Below are positions 14,759 through 21,103 of a DNA stretch of 64,000 nucleotides, piece by piece. The notes beneath the pieces were generated by a model. It ran no database searches. It was not told the DNA's origin and saw nothing but the letters and a program-made list of their open reading frames with translations. Each line of letters starts with the position of its first letter. Position 1 is the first letter of the stretch. A program made the translations under genes and the position numbers. The stretch lies in the NCBI RefSeq assembly GCF_036345015.1, contig NZ_CP084098.1:4043326-4107325 (forward strand). Reading direction: 5' to 3'. This stretch comes from Cyanobacterium sp. Dongsha4. GTDB taxonomy: Bacteria > Cyanobacteriota > Cyanobacteriia > Cyanobacteriales > Cyanobacteriaceae.

Positions 14759-15043
14759 ATGCTACATATTACTATCGGTATTCAGGAACTATTAGCAGAT
14801 AACCGTCATTTAGCCTTGATTATTAAGCATATAGCAGAGGCGATCACCACTGAAACAATAATCAATGATGAGTTGCTGAGGGATTTTCAAGTCTGGACGG
14901 TTAAAGATAATTACTTATATTGTCAGGCAGATAAAGACGAACCACAACTGTTCAAGATGCGTACTTTGTTTATTCCTAACCTTAAATTTTACTGTTGCTT
15001 TAATGGTATCGGTTATACCCTCATGTTACCTGAAGAATATTAG
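14759..15043 (+). CDS. Hypothetical protein, 94 residues
   Basis: Starts with a good ribosome site (AAAGGAG) before ATG. The first half is helical (HLALIIKHIAEAITTETI); the second half is strand-rich with CQADKDEPQLFKM and FYCCFNGIGYTL. No recognised motif. It lies between the two SWIM-type genes and probably shares their transcript. Confidence 0.5.
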   Translation: MLHITIGIQELLADNRHLALIIKHIAEAITTETIINDELLRDFQVWTVKDNYLYCQADKDEPQLFKMRTLFIPNLKFYCCFNGIGYTLMLPEEY

Positions 15044-15048
15044 TTACA

Positions 15049-15108
15049 AGGGAATGGGGAACAGTGTAAATATTTACACCCCATAATAACAATCCCCCGT
15101 AATGGGGG
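15049..15108 (+). repeat. Intercistronic cassette: heptamers, palindrome copy 7, hairpin
   Basis: Same order as at 14,671: short heptamer run, TGTAAATATTTACA (15,065-15,078), then CCCCC-GTAAT-GGGGG (15,094-15,108). Confidence 0.75.
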
Positions 15109-15142
15109 AAACACATCTATTAGTTTTTGAAAAATAGTTTTT

Positions 15143-15550
15143 ATGAATCCATCATATCAGTTAATTTCACAGCATTTCACTCATTACCTCATCGATAAAG
15201 CCTTATGCTACCTTGACCGCAGTCATTATAATTATCGTTATCAAGACCTCAAAACAGAACTATGGTTTAATGGGTTATGGACTAATTTATCAGGTATCAT
15301 CAGTTATAGAGATTATGCGGAGTTTCTCTTACTCTATACCCAAGCTAAAAGCTATCAATTACCTTATCAACAAGTAGGACATAATATCTATATAGTGCAG
15401 GGCAAACTAGAGAAATATTATACTGTTACCCCTTATAGTTGTAATTGTCCTTTATTTCAGTTAAGGAAGAAGCGATCGCAGGAATTACCACAATTCTTTA
15501 AACATTTCCCCATTACTTGCCACCATCACCAATTAATTAAATCACTGTAA
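15143..15550 (+). CDS. Small SWIM-like zinc-finger protein, 135 residues
   Basis: Near the C-terminus is Cys100-x-Cys102 (YSCNCPLFQLR), then Cys126-x-His128 in ITCHHHQLI, the C-x-C...C-x-H order of SWIM fingers. The preceding 95 residues are helical and aromatic. The ribosome site is weak. It converges with the reverse-strand genes at 15,542 and 15,724. A role in nucleic-acid binding is inferred from the finger only. Confidence 0.6.
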   Translation: MNPSYQLISQHFTHYLIDKALCYLDRSHYNYRYQDLKTELWFNGLWTNLSGIISYRDYAEFLLLYTQAKSYQLPYQQVGHNIYIVQGKLEKYYTVTPYSCNCPLFQLRKKRSQELPQFFKHFPITCHHHQLIKSL

Positions 15551-15736
15551 TCTCTTTTCCTCATTATCTATTCCCTGTTCTCCTGTACTGAACCAACGTT
15601 TGGTCATTTTCCGTTTAATTAATAGCCGTTGCCTACGTTGTTTAATAATAGGATGAACCAATAATTTTTTCTCCTTGTAAATATTTACACCTGCCCCGTT
15701 CCCCGTTCCCTGTTCCCCGTTCCCTACCTTTTCCAT
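15542..15736 (-). CDS. Doubtful small gene composed partly of repeats, 64 residues
   Basis: Its ATG overlaps the end of the 15,724 gene by 13 bases. The first third (GNGEQGTGNGAGVNIY) is a heptamer array plus palindrome copy 8. The middle is very basic (IKQRRQRLLIKRKMTKRW). It could be a real nucleic-acid-binding peptide or a chance frame through repeats. No ribosome site is evident. Confidence 0.25.
   Translation of the reverse strand: MEKVGNGEQGTGNGAGVNIYKEKKLLVHPIIKQRRQRLLIKRKMTKRWFSTGEQGIDNEEKRLQ
15676..15723 (-). repeat. Heptamer array with palindrome copy 8
   Basis: On the reverse strand, GGGAACG and GGGAACA units are followed by GGGGCAGG and TGTAAATATTTACA (15,676-15,689). This is the same array-then-palindrome order as elsewhere. 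Confidence 0.8.
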
Positions 15737-16071
15737 AGTTTTGTCAGATATTCTTCAATGGCATGGGCGATAAACTCACTCCTTGTTAGTCCACTCTCTG
15801 AAAGAGCTTCATTAAATAATGGTTCAATATCTTCTGGTATATTGGTCGAATAAGAATGTTTTAAACGAGGACGCTCGGACGGAACTAACCAACCTTCATC
15901 CCTTTTCGCTTCAATTATACGAGCATTTTTCTTTGGCGGAGACGATACTGCTTTCTCTAAATCCCATCCCCTTTGTAGTCTAGCATAAACTGTAGGAATA
16001 GGAACATCATTGGCGATCGCCTTTTCCCTATATTCATCAGGAAGGATTTTACTTGATTTACGCTTAACCAT
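15724..16071 (-). CDS. DNA-binding protein with C-terminal ribbon-helix-helix
   Basis: 115 residues from the ATG at 16,071 (MVKRKSSKILPD); a longer form would start at 16,095. The first half has AIANDVPIPTVYARLQRGWDLEKAV, a helix-turn-helix-like DNA-binding segment. The last 30 residues (GLTRSEFIAHAIEEYLTKLW) look like a ribbon-helix-helix. It is likely a regulator of the element. A leader-like copy precedes it at 16,181-16,197. Confidence 0.6.
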   Translation of the reverse strand: MVKRKSSKILPDEYREKAIANDVPIPTVYARLQRGWDLEKAVSSPPKKNARIIEAKRDEGWLVPSERPRLKHSYSTNIPEDIEPLFNEALSESGLTRSEFIAHAIEEYLTKLWKR

Positions 16072-16180
16072 AAAATTTTGAACAAATATCAACAAACTAT
16101 TAATAAACGGTAGCCAAAACTAGGAAGTATTAGAAATGTTATCATAGAACTATAGAAAACAAGTTCATTAAAAAGTACTT

Positions 16181-16197
16181 TTTTTCTTTTTTTGGTT
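16181..16197 (-). promoter_or_regulatory. Shared leader-like motif, copy 6 (reverse, degenerate)
   Basis: On the reverse strand AACCAAAAAAAGAAAAA lies between a GGGGAA/TTCCCC hairpin (16,207-16,220) and the regulator gene starting at 16,071. It sits over 100 bases from that start, so its role is less clear than for the other copies. Confidence 0.4.
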
Positions 16198-16301
16198 TTA
16201 TTTTGAGGGGAAACTTCCCCTTTCTAATTAATTATAACTCTTTATGGTAAGTATTCCCTGTTCCTTACCCTTACCTAACGATTTAGAGCTTATATCTATC
16301 A

Positions 16302-16820
16302 CTAATCATCTAAATCTTGAGTGAAATATTCAGAAGCACCGCAGACAATGAGGACAGCCGCCACCAAAGCTCTTTTCTGAGCCATTTTCATAATTGTATT
16401 AACTACAGAATAATCATAAACACCTCTTTTATCGGTACGGTCAAATTTCTTTTCTTTACTAGAAGCTAAACCATCAGCTTGACCGACTAATTCTCCAAAA
16501 CGATAGAGATTACAACGAAAATGATAATGAAATAAAGGAGATTGATAGTCAATAATTTTATCAACTAAATCAAAGGTAGGACGTAACTTAAATAATCTGC
16601 ATAATTTTTCAGCACCAGGCTTAAATAAAACTGGTTTATTACCACAATAAGGGATTGTTCCGTAATCTATTTTTTCTTGTAAATGACGCTTAACATATTC
16701 CCGAATCGCAGAAAAAATAAATTGAGCCTGTTCGATGTCTTTATCTTCTAACAAATTAAATTTTAATACTGAATAATCCTCAACTATTGTTACTGTTGAT
16801 GTGTCTTTAATATTTTCCAT
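16302..16820 (-). CDS. Phage/plasmid recombination-associated protein, 172 residues
   Basis: It carries KPGAEKLCRLFKLRP (about 67-81), FHYHFRCNLYRFGELVG, and a C-terminal MAQKRALVAAVLIVCGASEY followed by FTQD. I recall these motifs from a phage and genomic-island family encoded beside single-strand annealing and SSB genes; I am not certain of the family name. Here it is divergent from the SSB gene at 17,018, which fits a recombination role. No membrane segment. Confidence 0.55.
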   Translation of the reverse strand: MENIKDTSTVTIVEDYSVLKFNLLEDKDIEQAQFIFSAIREYVKRHLQEKIDYGTIPYCGNKPVLFKPGAEKLCRLFKLRPTFDLVDKIIDYQSPLFHYHFRCNLYRFGELVGQADGLASSKEKKFDRTDKRGVYDYSVVNTIMKMAQKRALVAAVLIVCGASEYFTQDLDD

Positions 16821-16849
16821 TATTGTACCTCTTACTTTACTTTCTTTTA

Positions 16850-16905
16850 TTATATTTTAATATAAAATTATCAAACATGGTTAATAAAATATTAGCAATT
16901 TTCGA
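16850..16905. promoter_or_regulatory. Divergent control region, inverted copy of the 13.2-kb region
   Basis: The reverse complement reads TTGCTAATATTTTATTA then a CCATGT core, matching 13,184-13,206 with few changes. The palindrome here has one mismatch (GTTAATA-AAA-TATTAGC, 16,880-16,896). It lies between the 16,820 and 17,018 genes. Confidence 0.55.
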
Positions 16906-16987
16906 TAAAATTAGTTATAATAGAAACATAGCTTAGGGAAGACTAAGAGAGAGAAAAAAGCCTTAGTATAGAACCGAAGTGAAATAA

Positions 16988-17007
16988 AACCAAAAAAAGA
17001 AATAAGG
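16988..17007 (+). promoter_or_regulatory. Shared leader motif, copy 7
   Basis: AACCAAAAAAAGAAATAAGG, then AGTATTAAGA before the ATG of the SSB gene. Confidence 0.7.
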
Positions 17008-17017
17008 AGTATTAAGA

Positions 17018-17377
17018 ATGATTAATTCTGTGACAATAGCTGGTTATATAGGTAAAGAACCAGAGATGAATATCTACGGAGAAGCGGTAAAAGTTACCTT
17101 CTCAATAGCGGTAAATACGGTTATTAAAGGGGAGGAAAAAACATCATGGATACCCGTAGAATGTTGGGGTAATCAAGCATCTTTTGTGGGTAATTATTTA
17201 CACTCAGGCAGTTATGTAATTGTACAAGGAAAGTTAGAACAGAGTGTATGGGAAACCGATGAAGGAGAGAAAAAATCAAGATTATTTGTCTATGCTAATC
17301 ATATTGAATCACCTAAACAAGGGAACAGGGAACAGGGAACAGGGAACGGTGTTAAAGGAGGGAAAAAAGGTAAGTAA
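17018..17377 (+). CDS. ssb: Single-stranded DNA-binding protein
   Basis: 119 residues with the SSB OB-fold signature: MINSVTIAGYIGKEPEM, VTFSIAVNT, SWIPVECWGNQA and GSYVIVQGKLEQS. The usual long acidic C-terminal tail (DDDIPF type) that recruits host proteins is missing. It is replaced by a heptamer-encoded linker (GNREQGTGNG) and a basic GGKKGK end, so it may not dock to host replication partners. It is a paralogue carried by the element, next to a recombination-type protein and downstream of a leader motif. Confidence 0.85.
   Translation: MINSVTIAGYIGKEPEMNIYGEAVKVTFSIAVNTVIKGEEKTSWIPVECWGNQASFVGNYLHSGSYVIVQGKLEQSVWETDEGEKKSRLFVYANHIESPKQGNREQGTGNGVKGGKKGK
17320..17352 (+). repeat. Heptamer array in the SSB C-terminal tail
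   Basis: GGGAACA, GGGAACA, GGGAACA, GGGAACG units in frame, encoding GNREQGTGNG. Confidence 0.85.
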
Positions 17378-17419
17378 TTAATGATTTAAAGAGGGTTGAC
17401 CGCCCTCTTGGAGGTAACA

Positions 17420-17656
17420 ATGAAACGTAGTAAATGGTTACAGCGAAGATTAGAGAGAGAAAGACAGGAAAGATTACAACGTTTTCTCGATGGGTTTAAA
17501 TACAATTACCTACTAAAAGTTGTTCATTACTATGACCTTAATTGTGCAGATACCAGACAGTTACGGTGTATCTACAAATCAATCAAACAAGCAAAATTAG
17601 ACTATCAAGATATTTGGAGAGCATTAATTTATGAACACAAAAGTAACAGTAATTGA
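17420..17656 (+). CDS. Basic small hypothetical protein, 78 residues
   Basis: Starts at MKRSKWLQRRLERERQER; GGAGGT lies seven bases upstream, so I prefer this to the longer frame from 17,396. A GAGGG/CCCTC hairpin (17,391-17,407) ends just before the ribosome site. Strongly basic N-terminal helix; not recognised. It overlaps the next gene by 26 bases. Confidence 0.5.
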   Translation: MKRSKWLQRRLERERQERLQRFLDGFKYNYLLKVVHYYDLNCADTRQLRCIYKSIKQAKLDYQDIWRALIYEHKSNSN

Positions 17657-17819
17657 AAAATGTTTACCTAATATTAATCTCAGAGTAGGTGAAGTTATTT
17701 ACGATAGTAGTACAGAAGAACAATATTTAGTTATTGATTTTAACGAAGACATAGTTATTTTACAGAAATTAGATGTTAGTGATTATGTCCATAAAGATTA
17801 TTTAGGTTATTCAATTTAG
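17631..17819 (+). CDS. Small hypothetical protein, 62 residues
   Basis: MNTKVTVIEKCLPNINLRVGEVIYDSS... has a beta-barrel-like look (VGEVIYDSSTEEQYLVIDFNEDIVILQ), similar in feel to small KOW/SH3-like proteins, but I cannot name a family. It overlaps the preceding gene, suggesting coupled translation. A hairpin (TAGAGGG, TTAAAT, CCCTCTA at 17,827-17,846) follows. Confidence 0.45.
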   Translation: MNTKVTVIEKCLPNINLRVGEVIYDSSTEEQYLVIDFNEDIVILQKLDVSDYVHKDYLGYSI

Positions 17820-17871
17820 AAAAAAATAGAGGGTTAAATCCCTCTACTCATAACATTATGGAGAAAAAATA

Positions 17872-18279
17872 ATGACAGAAACTAAACAAGGGAACAGGGA
17901 ACAGGCAACAGGGAACAGTGTAAATGATTATAAAGATCTTCGGGTATGGAAAAAAGGAATTGATATTGCTGAACAATGTTACAGATTAACTCAATCATTC
18001 CCTAAAGAAGAAATTTATGGTCTAACCAGTCAGATAAGAAGAAGTGCCGTAAGTATCAGTAGTAATATAGCTGAAGGTTATGGACGCAGAACTACAGCAG
18101 AGTATATCAGATTCTTAAACATAGCTCAGGGAAGCTGTAATGAACTGGAGACTCAATTAATTATTGCTCAAAGAATTGGTTACTGTACATCAGAATCTAT
18201 CCAAGAGATTAACCAAGAATTATTAAGCATTAACAGAATGTTGATTAGTCTCATTAACAAACTTAAAGAGAAATTCTAA
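17872..18279 (+). CDS. Four-helix-bundle protein (S23/IVP family)
   Basis: 135 residues. The family signature is clear: DLRVWKKGIDIAEQCYRLT, FPKEEIYGLTSQIRRSAVSI, SNIAEGYGRR and EYIRFLNIAQGS. This fold was first noted in proteins encoded by 23S rRNA intervening sequences and is now seen in many genomes; related proteins include Avd of diversity-generating retroelements. Its role here is unknown. Residues 5-17 (QGNREQATGNS) come from a heptamer array placed before the fold. Confidence 0.8.
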   Translation: MTETKQGNREQATGNSVNDYKDLRVWKKGIDIAEQCYRLTQSFPKEEIYGLTSQIRRSAVSISSNIAEGYGRRTTAEYIRFLNIAQGSCNELETQLIIAQRIGYCTSESIQEINQELLSINRMLISLINKLKEKF

Positions 18280-18349
18280 CACCAAATTTCGGGGAATTAA
18301 TCACCGTTCCCCGTTCCCCATCATCACCAACAATTAAGGAGAAAAAACC

Positions 18350-18877
18350 ATGAAATTATATGAATTGAGCGATCGCCTTTGTGAATTAGAGGAAACCATA
18401 GAGAATTTAGAAGGTATAGCAATCCCTGCTGATTTACACCTAGAATACTTAAAAATTTTAGCCGAAGCAGACCAGACCAGAGATGATTTTAATAATAAAG
18501 TTGACTCTATTTTATCATTAATTCAATCTCGTAAAAAATGGTTAGAAATCAGAAAAGCAGAAGCTGAAAGACTGCAAAATCTAGTTAAAAAAGATGAGAA
18601 AACTATAGAATGGTTACAAGAATATCTTAAACAACATTTAGAAAAAATAGGAGTAAATAAACTAAGAACAAATAAGTTTAATCTCTCCATCAGAAAAGCA
18701 TCGACCGCACCCTTAAAATTATTGGTAGAAGATGCTAAAACATATCCTGAACAATACCAAAGAGTAACGGTAGAAGTAGATAAAAAAGCACTTAAAGAAG
18801 CAGTAAAAAATGGAGATACCGAAGCTCTAAAATATGCTGAATTTGGCGAAAAATCTACTTATTTAATGATAAAATAG
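18350..18877 (+). CDS. Siphovirus Gp157-like protein
   Basis: 175 residues. A long helical, coiled-coil first part (LEETIENLEG, KKWLEIRKAEAERLQNL) is followed by a beta-rich end with INKLRT/LSIRK-type strands (NKLRTNKFNLSIRKAS) and YAEFGEKSTYLMIK. This matches the Gp157 family (PF05565) of Streptococcus thermophilus phages, linked in early work to phage resistance when cloned. Good ribosome site (AAGGAG). It indicates a phage-type replication/recombination module in the element. Confidence 0.7.
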   Translation: MKLYELSDRLCELEETIENLEGIAIPADLHLEYLKILAEADQTRDDFNNKVDSILSLIQSRKKWLEIRKAEAERLQNLVKKDEKTIEWLQEYLKQHLEKIGVNKLRTNKFNLSIRKASTAPLKLLVEDAKTYPEQYQRVTVEVDKKALKEAVKNGDTEALKYAEFGEKSTYLMIK

Positions 18878-18902
18878 AGGGAACAGGGAACAGTGTTTGA
18901 TA

Positions 18903-18916
18903 GGGGAGAAATCCCC
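18903..18916 (+). other. Intercistronic hairpin GGGGAGAAATCCCC
   Basis: The same 14-base hairpin core as the terminator at 12,389, here without a T run. It lies 19 bases upstream of the next ATG, after a heptamer pair. Confidence 0.6.
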
Positions 18917-18935
18917 TTAATTTAGGAGGTAATAA

Positions 18936-19145
18936 ATGGAATATCTAAAATGGGAAAAAGAAGTAAATCAAAGATTATCTAAATATTTCTCTGAACGCAT
19001 CTTAAATAAATATAATAGTAGCTATAAGCATCTATTTAACAACAATCAGACACCACAGGAAGCATCTGATTATCTTCATGAGTACATTAATGATAGCGAA
19101 GATGCACAAGGAGAATTTTGGTTTGACATGATTGATTTTGATTAA
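18936..19145 (+). CDS. Small acidic hypothetical protein, 69 residues
   Basis: MEYLKWEKEVNQRLSKYF..., helical and ending in an acidic tail (YINDSEDAQGEFWFDMIDFD). Its leader AGGAGGTAATAAATG is identical to those of the next two genes. Not recognised. Confidence 0.5.
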   Translation: MEYLKWEKEVNQRLSKYFSERILNKYNSSYKHLFNNNQTPQEASDYLHEYINDSEDAQGEFWFDMIDFD

Positions 19146-19164
19146 TTAATTGAGGAGGTAATAA

Positions 19165-19371
19165 ATGCAATTAGTCTCATCTTTTGAATGGTATAAATTA
19201 CGTTCAATTATTCAATTATTAGGTTTTATCAAAATTGATGATTTTATAATTGATGCTCCTGAAGGAATAGCAGATAGAGGATTTAATTTATATGTTAATT
19301 CCAGTAATTTAGAGTTTGCCAGAGATTTGTTATATAAAGCAGAAATTAACAAGTTTTTAAATAATAAATAA
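19165..19371 (+). CDS. Small hypothetical protein, 68 residues
   Basis: MQLVSSFEWYKLRSIIQLLGF..., helical with a short beta part. Strong ribosome site AGGAGGTAATAA. Not recognised; probably cotranscribed with both neighbours. Confidence 0.5.
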   Translation: MQLVSSFEWYKLRSIIQLLGFIKIDDFIIDAPEGIADRGFNLYVNSSNLEFARDLLYKAEINKFLNNK

Positions 19372-19385
19372 TCAGGAGGTAATAA

Positions 19386-19580
19386 ATGCAGTTAATTACT
19401 AATATTAAAGACTTAAAACCACATCATTATTATTATGGTAAATTAAATAATGGTCAATTCTTTAAGGATAAATTATTAGCTAAGAAAAACGTTACAACTC
19501 TTATTTTTAAATCCTTTACTTGTAATTATTTAGATATTGCAGAAATCAGAAGAATTAACTTTTTAGATTATGTATTTTAG
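19386..19580 (+). CDS. Small hypothetical protein, 64 residues
   Basis: MQLITNIKDLKPHHYYYGKLNNGQFF..., basic. Strong ribosome site AGGAGGTAATAA shared with the two preceding genes. Not recognised. Confidence 0.5.
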   Translation: MQLITNIKDLKPHHYYYGKLNNGQFFKDKLLAKKNVTTLIFKSFTCNYLDIAEIRRINFLDYVF

Positions 19581-19591
19581 GAGAATAAAAA

Positions 19592-20239
19592 ATGGAAAAA
19601 CTATTAATTTATGACTGTGAAATAATCAACTTAATCCGTAATATTAAAGAGCCGATGAACCCTAATTATAGTTACTGCTCTCACTGGTCAGATTTTAATA
19701 ACATGGGAATCTCAGTGATAGGCACATGGCGTAATTTTGATTTAATTACAGTCTTAGGAAAAAACTATATTATTCCTTTACCTTGGGGAAAATATGAGGC
19801 TTTTGTTAATTATCAAGGGAACAGGGAACAGGGAACGGGGAACAGTGAATGTTTCCGTAAATTCTATAAATTATATTGTTTGTGCGATCGCCTCATTGGT
19901 TTTAATTCCATTAGTTTCGATGATATGCTGTGTAAAAGTAATGGGATGAAGATTAACACAGATTTTGATTTACTCTGTGAGGTAAGGGAAGCTGTGGGAA
20001 TGCCCAGACATTATGTAAGAGGAAAAACCAAAGGTGGTTATAACCTTAACAATCTAGCTGTAACTAATGGACTAGGTGCTAAATCTGGTAGCGGTAAACT
20101 AGCACCCATACTATGGCAAGACGGTAAACATCAGCAGGTAATTGATTATTGTCTTAATGATGTTAAATTAGTGCGATCGCTCTATTTTAAGTTTATTAAT
20201 GGATTATTGAAAGACCCCCACAGTCTAAAGTTACTGTAA
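19592..20239 (+). CDS. DEDD-type 3'-5' exonuclease-like protein
   Basis: 215 residues. An RNase H-fold exonuclease pattern is visible: IYDCE (Asp8, Glu10; DxE), IGFNSISFDDML in the middle (second acidic motif) and YCLNDVKLVRSLY near the end (YxxxD, third motif). It lacks a polymerase or helicase domain, so it is a stand-alone proofreading-like or repair nuclease. A heptamer-encoded peptide (QGNREQGTGNSE) is inserted at about 75-86 between core elements. The stop codon TAA lies inside palindrome copy 9 (20,235-20,248). Confidence 0.65.
   Translation: MEKLLIYDCEIINLIRNIKEPMNPNYSYCSHWSDFNNMGISVIGTWRNFDLITVLGKNYIIPLPWGKYEAFVNYQGNREQGTGNSECFRKFYKLYCLCDRLIGFNSISFDDMLCKSNGMKINTDFDLLCEVREAVGMPRHYVRGKTKGGYNLNNLAVTNGLGAKSGSGKLAPILWQDGKHQQVIDYCLNDVKLVRSLYFKFINGLLKDPHSLKLL
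19815..19848 (+). repeat. Heptamer array inside the exonuclease gene
   Basis: GGGAACA, GGGAACA, GGGAACG, GGGAACA units in frame, then GTG. Confidence 0.85.
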
Positions 20240-20271
20240 ATATTTACACCGTTCCCTGTTCCCTGTTCCCC
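20235..20271. repeat. Palindrome copy 9 and reverse heptamers between convergent genes
   Basis: TGTAAATATTTACA (20,235-20,248) supplies the TAA stop of the forward exonuclease gene. It is followed by GTTCCCT units running to the stop of the reverse ATPase gene at 20,273. Confidence 0.8.
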
Positions 20272-20272
20272 T

Positions 20273-21103
20273 CTATTTACCTAATCGAGTACCCTTCTTC
20301 GGTAAACTATAGATAAGTATTCTACTAACACCGATGGCAGTAGTGATAATGCCCCCAAGAAGATAAAGACTGGTATTATTAAGACCTAATCCTATAAATC
20401 TAATGATTACCAAACACATTAAGAAAGCCATTAATATAGGTGTACCATCAATCCACTGAGTATGGTCTAAACCAGTATTTTCGATGCCTAGGTATTTCTC
20501 TTTTACTACCCTCTCTGCTAACATAGGATTACCTCCTGCACTAGCTTGTAGTTTAGCATAGTCAGCAGATTTGAGGGATAATCCTAGTTCTTCAGCTTTT
20601 TCTTGCATTATTTGTCTAATATATTTATCTTTAAGGGGATTTAGTTCAATTCTCGGTAATTTCAGGAATATATCTCTAGCTGGTGGTGTGGTAGCAAGGA
20701 GAAGGACAGGACAATTCGCTTCATTCATTAATCGTTCTAGCCATATTCTGATAGTTGGCGGTTGTCTGTGAGCATCGTCCACAAGGAAAATAGTCTGATT
20801 CGTTTTGCAGTGTTCAATAATATCCTCCTGCATCATCATAATAGTTTTCTTTTTACCCTCTATCGTTTCCTCATCTATGTTTAGTTTTCTACATACCTTT
20901 ATCGTTATCTGTCTTACTGTCTCTATGGGGATTATTAAATAAGGATAATGAGAAGCAGAAAAGACATCAGCCAATTGCTCACAGAAGAAAGTTTTACCGC
21001 TCCCATTTTCCCCAACAATTAATAGTGACTCACAAGCTAGTAGAGCATTGCTAACTTTTTTTAATTCTTCCTTTCTATAGCTTTCTTTCGCTTTTACGGA
21101 CAT
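20273..21103 (-). CDS. Membrane-anchored AAA ATPase
   Basis: 276 residues. Walker A GENGSGKT is at 31-38 and Walker B FLVDDAHRQ at about 103-111, with LLLATTPP as sensor. The overall plan resembles the TniB/TnsC/ExeA group of AAA+ ATPases. Unlike transposition regulators it ends with two transmembrane helices (about 222-242 and 246-268). It starts directly after the stop of the HTH gene at 21,104, so the two are translationally coupled. A membrane ATPase paired with an HTH protein could anchor, segregate or regulate the element. No transposase is present. Confidence 0.65.
   Translation of the reverse strand: MSVKAKESYRKEELKKVSNALLACESLLIVGENGSGKTFFCEQLADVFSASHYPYLIIPIETVRQITIKVCRKLNIDEETIEGKKKTIMMMQEDIIEHCKTNQTIFLVDDAHRQPPTIRIWLERLMNEANCPVLLLATTPPARDIFLKLPRIELNPLKDKYIRQIMQEKAEELGLSLKSADYAKLQASAGGNPMLAERVVKEKYLGIENTGLDHTQWIDGTPILMAFLMCLVIIRFIGLGLNNTSLYLLGGIITTAIGVSRILIYSLPKKGTRLGK

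Noticed and set aside
17872-18279. Avd of a diversity-generating retroelement
   Set aside because: The four-helix fold is of the wider S23 family; no reverse transcriptase or template/variable repeat pair is seen, and the adenine-poor gene has too little A to be a variable region.
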